From positions 868,001 through 932,000 of the forward strand of contig CAWBOK010000003.1 of the NCBI GenBank assembly GCA_963790415.1: a stretch of DNA of 64,000 bases, read 5' to 3'. The stretch is from JAJZQZ01 sp963790415 (lineage in GTDB: Bacteria; Actinomycetota; Thermoleophilia; RBG-16-64-13). Shown here one piece after another: positions 54,930 through 64,000 of this stretch; positions within the stretch are counted from its first letter, which is position 1, and every line of letters begins with the position of its first letter. The notes under the pieces were generated by a model, which saw only the letters and a list, made by a program, of their open reading frames with translations, searched no databases and was not told the DNA's origin. The translations under genes were made by a program, and so were the position numbers.

Positions 54930-55143
54930 ATCTCTCGGCAATCTCATGAACAAATCGCGCCGCCCGAGACCGCACGAGAGCAGGCCCGCCCCGTCCCTTG
55001 GGCCGACATCGTAGGCCTTCGGAATCGCTTGATTCACGGATACGATTCAGTTGACCCCGACATGCTGTGGGACATCCTGGAGGGAGACCTGCCGCCTCTC
55101 GTTGAGCAGCTAGGGAAGCTGCTCGCAGACCAGCGAAGAGTAA
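54930..55143 (+). pseudogene. HepT-like (DUF86) toxin remnant
   Basis: The stretch PVPWADIVGLRNRLIHGYDS and DMLWDILEGDLPPLVEQL is the C-terminal half of a HepT/DUF86 nuclease, including the Rx4-6H motif (RNRLIH). The N-terminal half, the start codon and the MntA-like partner nucleotidyltransferase are absent, and the frame runs on without a normal stop. It is a remnant of a toxin-antitoxin module. Confidence 0.6.
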
Positions 55144-55209
55144 CGTCGCGCACAACTCCCTTCTGCGGCACCGCACAGGCCCGACCGTTTACACCTCGCC
55201 CGTCCGCAC

Positions 55210-55610
55210 CCTCTCCCCGGTCAGCCCCAACCCCTCCGCTTCCACCCGGACCGTGTCCCCGCCGAGATGTCGCCCGTCAGCAGCGCCAACGCGATCCGGT
55301 CCTGCAGCTCCTTCCAGATGAGGCGCTTCAAGGGCCGCGTCCCGTAGGCCGGGTCGCAGCCCTGGTGGGCCAGGTAGTCGAGGGCTTGAAGTCCACCGTG
55401 CGCCCGTGGCCGTCGGTGAGTCTGCTTTCGTCCAGGATCTGAAGAAGGATGTTGAAGACCTCGGGGTGGGCTTTGTCGATCTCATCGAGGAGGAGCACGG
55501 CGTAGGGGCGGCGACGGACGGCTTCGGTCGGGTAGCCCCACTCCTCTTAGCCCACGTAACCGGGAGGGGCGCCGATGAGCCGGGCCACCGAGTGCCCACC
55601 ACCGCCGTTG
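55210..55610 (-). pseudogene. Degenerate partial copy of the clpB 3' region
   Basis: On the minus strand the sequence encodes HSVARLIGAPPGYVG, then an in-frame TAA, then EAVRRRPYAVLLLDEIDKAH and LLQILDE.RLTDGHGRTVDFK; it then jumps directly to ALDYLAHQG.DPAYG.RPLKRLI. About 260 bp present in clpB between these two blocks (roughly 56.70-56.97 kb) are missing. Stop codon, deletion and frame changes show it is non-functional. It sits about 1 kb from the intact gene, in the same orientation. Confidence 0.85.
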
Positions 55611-55901
55611 GCGGGGCCCATCCGGGCGGCCATTCTGGCGATGGGGTTGGGGTAGAGGCGGCCCGCTTTCGGGTGCGCCTAGTCGAGCACGCAGTCAAGC
55701 GTGGCGGCGATTTGGTCTTCGTCGAGTGCCGTGACGCCCCCGGGCCTTCGCGCGTCACCCGTCAGCAACCCCCAGAGCTATGCTGGGATCGTGCCGCGGG
55801 CCAGGCGCCTGATCGTCGTGGTCCCGCCGAGCGCATGCGGGCGAGCGTGCGCCCTCGTCAGCTATACTCCTTGCATAGACGCGTCTGAGGGAGCATTCAG
55901 C

Positions 55902-56132
55902 ATGGCTGAACTTGATCGCATAGCACTCGACCCCGCCGTGATGGGTGGCAGGCCATGCGTGCGGGGAACGCGGCTGACAGTGGGCACGATCGTCGGTTTG
56001 ATCTCGGTCGGCCGTTCGGTTGAGGACGTTCTCGCGGCGTACCCGTATGTGGAGCGGGAGGACGTCATGCAGACCCTCGCCTACGCGGCATGGCGCTCCG
56101 AGGAGCGCGAGGTATCCCTGACCTCAGCGTGA
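55902..56132 (+). CDS. DUF433 family protein, probable antitoxin
   Basis: 76 residues from the ATG after a GGGAG site. The sequence IALDPAVMGGRPCVRGTRLT and GRSVEDVLAAYPYVEREDVMQ is a textbook DUF433 protein, a winged-helix-like domain that forms the antitoxin of VapBC45-type pairs. Its stop overlaps the start of the DUF5615 gene as GTGA, the usual arrangement for these modules. Confidence 0.9.
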   Translation: MAELDRIALDPAVMGGRPCVRGTRLTVGTIVGLISVGRSVEDVLAAYPYVEREDVMQTLAYAAWRSEEREVSLTSA

Positions 56133-56487
56133 AGCTCGTCATCGACGTCAACCTGTCTCCTCGGTGGGTGGGGTCCCTCGGGGCACTCGGAGTGGAGGCC
56201 GTGCACTGGTCCACGATCGGACCTCTGGACGCTGAGGACGCGACTATTCTCGCGTGGGCGAAGGGAATCCGGGTCCGGCCTTCTCACCTGCGACCTCGAG
56301 TTCGGAGCGATCCTGGCCGCATCCGGTGCCTCGGGCCCGAGCGTCATAGTGATTCGCGCGCGCGATGTTCTTCCCGAAGCGATGGCTTCGGCCGTGGCCT
56401 CTCTGGTCGGCGACCTACGCGATGAGCTCGACCGTGGTGCCCTGGTCTCTCTGGACGCTGACCAGGCCCGGGCCCGCGTCCTTCCGC

Positions 56488-56498
<11 letters not shown>
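56129..56498 (+). CDS. DUF5615 (PIN-like) protein, probable toxin, one frameshift
   Basis: From the GTG overlapping the antitoxin stop: KLVIDVNLSPRWVGSLGALG with the metal-binding Asp and SxxW typical of DUF5615, then GPLDAEDATILAWAKG. The frame breaks near 56277; the continuation LLTCDLEFGAILAASG and VIVIRARDVLPEAM carries the second acidic cluster (TCDLEFG). The break adds 1 base (or 4) relative to the expected frame. The 3' end overlaps the 3' end of convergent clpB by 11 bases. Probably a PIN-fold RNase toxin. Confidence 0.8.
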
Positions 56499-59094
<2,596 letters not shown>

Positions 59095-59162
59095 ATCGTG
59101 GCGCTCCTTGATGCTCCGGCTGTGCCGTGCGCGCTGCGGTAATGGTTTCAAGCGCAGAAAAT

Positions 59163-59190
59163 CTTATACCTTAAGACTCATATATGTCAA
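59163..59190 (-). promoter_or_regulatory. Sigma-70-type promoter of clpB with overlapping HAIR-like repeat
   Basis: On the minus strand TTGACA (59190-59185), 16 bases, then TATAAG (59168-59163); the start codon is about 60 bases after the expected transcript start. The spacer holds an imperfect inverted repeat CTTGAC...GTCTTAAG (59170-59191) that resembles the HspR operator HAIR (CTTGAGT-N7-ACTCAAG), matching about 10 of 14 arm positions with an 8-base spacer. HspR is not encoded in the window. Confidence 0.6.
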
Positions 59191-59277
59191 GTCGGTGACG
59201 CACGCCCGCAGTGGCATACTGTGTCGAGGCTGCGTTGATGTTGAGGCTGCGTCGAGCATCATGTTGGGAGAGAGTCT

Positions 59278-61707
59278 ATGCCACCCGGAACAGAATCGCA
59301 GGCTGCGCCCGACCTCTCGCTCGAGGGAAAGGTCGTCGAGGTCGCCGGGGCTCCGACCGGCCTGACGTCGGAAGAGGTCCGGGCACGTGTGGCCGCGGGC
59401 CGGGTCAACACTCTGCCCAGCCGCACGAGTCGCTCGGTGTGGGACATCGTGCGCGCAAACGTCTTCACCTGGTTCAACCTGATCCTCGGGGCCCTGTTCG
59501 TCTGCATGATGACGTTCGGTTCGTGGCGCGATGCGCTCTTCGGGACGATCGTGGTCATCAACGCCGTCATCGGGATAGCCCAGGAACTGCGGGCCAAGTT
59601 CACGCTCGATAAGCTCTCTCTGCTCACTGCGCCCACGGCACGGGTTCTGCGCGACGGCGCGGAGCTGGACATCCGCATCACGGAGATGGTGATCGACGAG
59701 GTGGTGCGGTTGTCGCCCGGGGATCAGATAGCGGCCGACGGTGACGTTCTTCGTTCCGAGGGCTTGGAGGTGGACGAGTCACTCTTGACGGGAGAGTCCG
59801 TCCCGGTCCTGAAAAGCCCAGGTGCGGGCGTATTGTCCGGCAGCTTCGTCGTAGCAGGAGCGGGTCTCTTCCGGGCCACCGCGGTGGGCCCCCAGGCCTT
59901 CGCGCAGCGGATAGCGGGGGAGGGGCGGCGCTACGCGCGCATGCGTTCGGACCTGCAGGATGGCATCAACGGCTTCTTGAAGATCGTTGGACTTGCACTC
60001 GTGCCGATCGCCGGCCTGCTCATCTGGAGCCAAGTGCGTGCCGCTGTCAGCCTATCGGATGGCGTGACCAACACCGTGGCCGCCCTGGTGGCCATGGTAC
60101 CGCAGGGATTGGTGCTTCTGACCAGCATCGCCTTCGCGGTGTCGGCCGTCGTGCTGGCGCGGCGGAACGTACTCGTGCAGGAACTGCCCGCGGTGGAGGG
60201 CCTCGCGAGGGTCGATGTGCTCTGCGTCGACAAGACAGGCACGATCACCGAGCCCCACCCGGTGTTCCTGCGCTTCGAACCGGTGGATGCCGCCGGGGAC
60301 AGGGCGACCGGAGCCTCCGTGACCGAGGGTGCCGCGATTCCCTCCGACGGCCCGCCGCCCGAACTGGCCGCGTTCGCGGCCGCGAGCCCGGCCTCCAACG
60401 CCACCATCGACGCCATCAAGGCTGCGCTTCCCGCCCCTGCCGGCTGGGAGGCAGAAGACGCCGTGCCGTTCTCGTCGGCCCGCAAGTGGAGCGCCGTACG
60501 CTTCACCGGCCGTTCGTCGTGGGTGTTGGGCGCTCCGGAGATCACGCTTGCCCCGAGCCCGGGCGGCGCCGGGGCCGCGGTCGCCGCCCGGGCCGCCGAG
60601 ATCGCCGGCCAAGGGTCACGTGTGCTGTTGTTGTCGCGCACGGAGGCGTCTCTGGCCGGTGACGACCTGCCGAATGGACTGGTGCCGGAAGGGCTCGTCG
60701 TCTTGGGCGAGCGGGTACGGGCGGAGGCCCCCGACACGCTCCGGTACTTCACGGAGCAGGGTGTCGCGCTGAAGGTCATCTCGGGTGACAGCGCCGCGAC
60801 GGTGGAGACGGTCGCCCGCGAGGCGGGTGTTCCCGGCGCATCTCCGGCCGTCGACGCGCGGACATTGCCCGAGGGAGAAGCACTGCAACAGGTCATGGAA
60901 CGATCTGCCGTCTTCGGCCGGGTCACCCCCGATCAGAAACGCGCCATGGTGACGGCGCTTCAGGAGGGCGGGCACGCGGTCGGCATGACGGGTGACGGGG
61001 TCAACGATGTGCTCGCGCTCAAGCAGGCGGATCTGGGCATAGCCATGGGCTCGGGCACCGACGCCACCAAGGCGGTGGCTCAGATCATCCTTCTCGACAG
61101 CCGGTTCTCGACTCTACCCGGTGTTGTGGCCGAGGGTCGCCGGGTCACCGCGAACATCGAGCGCGTGGCGAATCTGTTCATCACCAAGACGGTGTGGGCG
61201 ACGGCGGTCGCGGTCGTCGTCGGACTGTTCGCACTGCCCTACCCGATACTGCCTCGGCAGCTCACGCTCATCGATTCGGCCACCATCGGCATCCCGGCGT
61301 TCTTCCTGGCTCTCGCTCCCAACGCACGGCGGTACCGGCCGGGGTTCACCCGGCGGGTCGCGCGGTTCACCCTACCCATGGGAGCGATCGCCGGGGCCGC
61401 GGTGCTCGCGTGTTTCGTGATCACCCGCGGCATGGGGGCGTCGTTGGAGCAGGCCCGCACGTTGGACACGCTGCTTCTCTCGTTAGTCGGCCTGCGCGTG
61501 ATAGCAGTGCTGGAGCAGCCGGTGCGGGGGTGGCGCCTGGGGCTTCTAGCGGCGATGGCGGGGCTGGTGGTGCTTGCGGTCATCGTCCCGTTCAGCCGCG
61601 AGTTCCTGGCGATGGAGCTGCCCGACGCGCCGGAGGCTCTGGTCGCGGCGGCTATAGCCGCCGCCGTGTGGGTGCTTGGCGGACTGATGCCCCGTCCGCG
61701 TGCTTAG
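59278..61707 (+). CDS. Cation-transporting P-type ATPase, CtpE-like
   Basis: 809 residues. Actuator-domain LLTGESVP near 170, phosphorylation motif DKTGT with the Asp near 318, and hinge motif TGDGVNDVLALK near 570. Helix 4 reads MVPQGLVLLTSIAF, with PQGL in place of PEGL. No N-terminal heavy-metal-binding domain is seen. Ten membrane helices are predicted. The pattern fits the CtpE/Ca2+-like branch of actinobacterial P-type ATPases; the ion cannot be fixed by sequence. Its stop codon touches a partial repeat element. Confidence 0.88.
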   Translation: MPPGTESQAAPDLSLEGKVVEVAGAPTGLTSEEVRARVAAGRVNTLPSRTSRSVWDIVRANVFTWFNLILGALFVCMMTFGSWRDALFGTIVVINAVIGIAQELRAKFTLDKLSLLTAPTARVLRDGAELDIRITEMVIDEVVRLSPGDQIAADGDVLRSEGLEVDESLLTGESVPVLKSPGAGVLSGSFVVAGAGLFRATAVGPQAFAQRIAGEGRRYARMRSDLQDGINGFLKIVGLALVPIAGLLIWSQVRAAVSLSDGVTNTVAALVAMVPQGLVLLTSIAFAVSAVVLARRNVLVQELPAVEGLARVDVLCVDKTGTITEPHPVFLRFEPVDAAGDRATGASVTEGAAIPSDGPPPELAAFAAASPASNATIDAIKAALPAPAGWEAEDAVPFSSARKWSAVRFTGRSSWVLGAPEITLAPSPGGAGAAVAARAAEIAGQGSRVLLLSRTEASLAGDDLPNGLVPEGLVVLGERVRAEAPDTLRYFTEQGVALKVISGDSAATVETVAREAGVPGASPAVDARTLPEGEALQQVMERSAVFGRVTPDQKRAMVTALQEGGHAVGMTGDGVNDVLALKQADLGIAMGSGTDATKAVAQIILLDSRFSTLPGVVAEGRRVTANIERVANLFITKTVWATAVAVVVGLFALPYPILPRQLTLIDSATIGIPAFFLALAPNARRYRPGFTRRVARFTLPMGAIAGAAVLACFVITRGMGASLEQARTLDTLLLSLVGLRVIAVLEQPVRGWRLGLLAAMAGLVVLAVIVPFSREFLAMELPDAPEALVAAAIAAAVWVLGGLMPRPRA

Positions 61708-61708
61708 G

Positions 61709-61735
61709 AGGCTGTCGAAGATCGAAGCCTTGCTG
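61709..61735 (+). repeat. Palindromic intergenic repeat, fragment D (one terminal arm)
   Basis: AGGCTGTCGAAGATCGAAGC and the bases following match the inverted right end of copy B (AGGCCGTTGAAGACCGAAGC) at all but a few positions. Only this terminal arm is present. It fills the 28-base gap between the stop codons of the P-type ATPase and the convergent penicillin-binding protein. Confidence 0.65.
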
Positions 61736-63922
61736 CTAGGGATGCACCGGCGCCGTGGGGGAGGGCGTGGTCGGTGGCCCTGAGGGTTGCGTCGTGGGCG
61801 GGTGCGTGGGCGGCGGATTCGTGGCGTGCGTGGTCGGTGGGTCGGTCACGGGCACCGTCGTCTGAGTCGCATGGGTCGTCCCTGTGCCACCCGTGCCCGG
61901 GTTGGTGAGGGGAGGGGCCAACGAGGAACCCGTGGTGCTGCTGCTGCTCGACGACGAGGTAGGATCGACCGCCCACTCGCTCTTGAAGTCGTAGTTGTAT
62001 TTCACCATGACCGCCGGGCGGAGGAACTCCTCGGCCTTGTAGTCCGCGATGGCATGGCGCATGAACTTGGCCCAGATCTCGGCGGGGAAACTGCCCCCGG
62101 TCACCCGGATGCCGTGCACGTCGCGCATCTCGATCTGCGCCTCGGGGTGCCCCACCCAGACCGCTGTCGAGAGTGAGCGGGTGAAACCACAGAACCACGC
62201 GTCTTGGTAGTTCTGGGCGGTGCCGGTCTTGCCGGCCACCGGCACGGAGAGCCGGGCGCGCGTTCCGGTGCCGCTTTGCACGTTCATCTCGAGGATGCGG
62301 CTCACGACGTACGCCACGCCGGCTGAGATCGCCTGGGTCTCGTTCGGTTCGGCCTCCCAGATGACCTTGCCCGATGAATCCTTGACCCTCAAGATGGCGG
62401 TGGGCTTCACGTGCTTGCCTTCGTTGGCGAGCGTGCCGTACGCGGAGGCCATCTCCAGGGGCGAGACGCCATACTTGAGCCCGCCCAGGGCCATCGCCGG
62501 ATTCGCGTCGAGTTGGCTGGTGACGCCCATGCGGTGGGCGATGTCGACGATCCGCTCCGGTGTGACGTCGAGGGCCATCTGCGCGTAGACCGTGTTGTCA
62601 CTGCGCAGGGTGGCCTGGACTACGCTCGTGCTGCCGTAGTAGTTATGACCGTAGGTGGACACGTTCCACGGCTCTCGGCTGCCCGGCAGGTCGATGGACA
62701 ATGGCATCGACTCATAGTAGGTGGAGTAGGGGTCGATTCCCTCCTCTACCGCGGCGGCAAGGACGAAGGTCTTGAACGACGAGCCCGGTTGCCGTCGGCC
62801 CTGGGCGGCCAGGTTGAACTTGGAGTTGTCGTAGTCGGTGCCGCCCACCATGGCCCTGATGTGTCCGGTGCGAGACTCGATAGCGACAAGAGCTCCGGAC
62901 GGGTCACCCTTCTCGTTCAGCGTCTCGGCGATGGCCTCCGATGCCCACTTCTGATACTGGGGCTCGATCGTGGTCTCGACGGAGAGGCCACCCTTGAAGA
63001 CGGCGTCTTCACCGAACATGTCGATGAGTTGCTTGCGCACGTAGGCCACGATGTAGGGTTCCTGGACCTTGGTGTAGGGGGATGAAGGCGCGAGCCCGAG
63101 TGGAGACGTCGCGGCTTCCGAGTACTGGTCGTAGTTGATGAAGCCGTTGCTGTACATCTTCGCCAGCACGATGTTGCGGCGCTCACGGGCCGCATCGGGA
63201 TGCTGACGGGGCGAGTACGCGGTGGGCGCCTGAGGCAGTCCGGCGAGAAGGGCCGCGTCGGCCACGGTGAGGTCCTTGGGATCTTTGTCGAAGTAGGTGC
63301 GCGCCGCTGTCTGCACGCCGTACGCGTTCGATCCGAAGTAGACGGTGTTGAGGTACTGGTCGAGGATCTCGTCCTTGGACATCTTGGTCTCGAGCTGCCA
63401 GGCGAGGACCGCTTCCTGGAACTTCCTGTTGATCGAGGTGTCTCGGCGGTCGAGGTACAGGTTTCCCACGAGCTGCTGGGTGATCGTGGAGGCACCCTCA
63501 ACGACACGACCGGCCTCCAGGTCGCGTGCCAAAGCCCGCGCCATGCCCTGGAAATCGACGCCCTTGTGCTGGTAGAAGCGCTCGTCCTCGATGGCCACAA
63601 CAGCGTCTTTGACCACCTGCGGGATACGTTCGCCTCCGATGAGGGTGCGGTTCTCGGTGCCGTGCAGGTAGGCGAGCAGAGTGCCGTCGGCGGCGTAGAT
63701 GCTGGAGGTCTCGGCGAGCACCACCGTCTTCTGGTCCTCCAGCTTGGGCGCCCCCGCGCTGATCGCGGCCGCGGTGCGTACGCCCACAGTGAAGACACCG
63801 AGGCCGAGCAGGGCGACGAGGAAGGGTGTGCAGAGGAGGACCACGATGATGGCTTGAGTCAGCCCCCGCCGGCCGTGCCGGCGTTTTCGCCTCGTGATCC
63901 GCGTGTGGTGGCTCGATTGCAT
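61736..63922 (-). CDS. Class A penicillin-binding protein (transglycosylase/transpeptidase)
   Basis: 728 residues. A basic cytoplasmic start and one membrane helix (QAIIVVLLCTPFLVALLGLG), then a GT51 glycosyltransferase domain with the catalytic Glu in EDERFYQHKG and GASTITQQLVGNLYL, and a transpeptidase domain with the active Ser in PGSSFKTF, SDN and KTGTAQNY. The C-terminal 70 residues are a Ser/Thr/Pro-rich tail (TGSSLAPPLTNPGTGGTGTT), probably in the wall. It polymerises and cross-links peptidoglycan. Confidence 0.95.
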   Translation of the reverse strand: MQSSHHTRITRRKRRHGRRGLTQAIIVVLLCTPFLVALLGLGVFTVGVRTAAAISAGAPKLEDQKTVVLAETSSIYAADGTLLAYLHGTENRTLIGGERIPQVVKDAVVAIEDERFYQHKGVDFQGMARALARDLEAGRVVEGASTITQQLVGNLYLDRRDTSINRKFQEAVLAWQLETKMSKDEILDQYLNTVYFGSNAYGVQTAARTYFDKDPKDLTVADAALLAGLPQAPTAYSPRQHPDAARERRNIVLAKMYSNGFINYDQYSEAATSPLGLAPSSPYTKVQEPYIVAYVRKQLIDMFGEDAVFKGGLSVETTIEPQYQKWASEAIAETLNEKGDPSGALVAIESRTGHIRAMVGGTDYDNSKFNLAAQGRRQPGSSFKTFVLAAAVEEGIDPYSTYYESMPLSIDLPGSREPWNVSTYGHNYYGSTSVVQATLRSDNTVYAQMALDVTPERIVDIAHRMGVTSQLDANPAMALGGLKYGVSPLEMASAYGTLANEGKHVKPTAILRVKDSSGKVIWEAEPNETQAISAGVAYVVSRILEMNVQSGTGTRARLSVPVAGKTGTAQNYQDAWFCGFTRSLSTAVWVGHPEAQIEMRDVHGIRVTGGSFPAEIWAKFMRHAIADYKAEEFLRPAVMVKYNYDFKSEWAVDPTSSSSSSSTTGSSLAPPLTNPGTGGTGTTHATQTTVPVTDPPTTHATNPPPTHPPTTQPSGPPTTPSPTAPVHP

Positions 63923-64000
63923 ATGGCTATTGTAGCGGAAGCGTCTTGATCGCGCCCAGTTGGACGGGGCAGCCCGTCGGCTGCACTCCCGATTGGGCTC

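Noticed and set aside
63923..64000. A -10-like TACAAT upstream of the penicillin-binding protein gene
   Set aside because: No matching -35 at a proper distance, and the window ends 70 bases later, so no promoter is claimed.

Overview
The window is high-GC DNA with many GTG and TTG starts and short 4-base gene overlaps. The gene content points to a deep-branching actinobacterial genome (Actinomycetota): a CDP-alcohol phosphatidyltransferase next to an actinobacterial-type inositol-3-phosphate synthase and a glycosyltransferase, stand-alone LigC-type ligase and LigD-type polymerase, a heliorhodopsin, and a group 3b-like [NiFe] hydrogenase. The lineage is inferred from gene content only; no rRNA or tRNA was found.

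Layout. 0-12.5 kb: two tandem pyruvate-phosphate-dikinase-like proteins, an ABC exporter pair, a heliorhodopsin, a two-gene NHEJ set (ligase and polymerase, convergent), an FMN-type oxidoreductase and a complete PEP-synthase-like phosphotransferase. 12.5-20.4 kb: Usp plus Nramp operon, TfoX-like protein, and a fatty-acid-modification locus (COG2907 oxidoreductase, DUF1365, cyclopropane synthase; divergent SDR and a MATE-like protein). 20.4-26 kb: housekeeping genes (class II aldolase, thioredoxin reductase, nitronate monooxygenase) separated by two copies of a palindromic repeat. 26-36 kb: frame-broken M23-like and AI-2E genes, an inositol-lipid locus (phosphatidyltransferase, Ino1, glycosyltransferase-PHP fusion), a UDG-like protein, RlmD and an EamA transporter. 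36-41 kb: a five-gene hydrogenase operon with 4-base overlaps and a CRP-like palindrome upstream. 41-47 kb: MFS transporter, YdeI-like fusion, two-component system, PilZ protein. 47-53.5 kb: one very large secreted multicopper oxidase with Ig-like repeats, read through more than 20 frame breaks. 53.5-64 kb: DsbA/VKOR oxidative-folding pair, toxin-antitoxin remnants and a DUF433/DUF5615 pair beside a clpB pseudo-copy, clpB itself, a P-type ATPase and a class A penicillin-binding protein.

Three themes stand out. (1) A dispersed palindromic element with two near-complete and two partial copies, each wedged against stop codons, with compensatory base changes in its central hairpin. (2) Single-base frame breaks, almost all +1, in otherwise well-conserved genes (clpB, hydA, AI-2E, phosphatidyltransferase, multicopper oxidase); most likely sequence error, but they decide how these genes must be read. 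(3) Several unusual architectures: catalytically stripped dikinase-like pair, GT4-PHP fusion, YdeI-hydrolase-like fusion and a cNMP-binding protein without HTH inside a hydrogenase operon.
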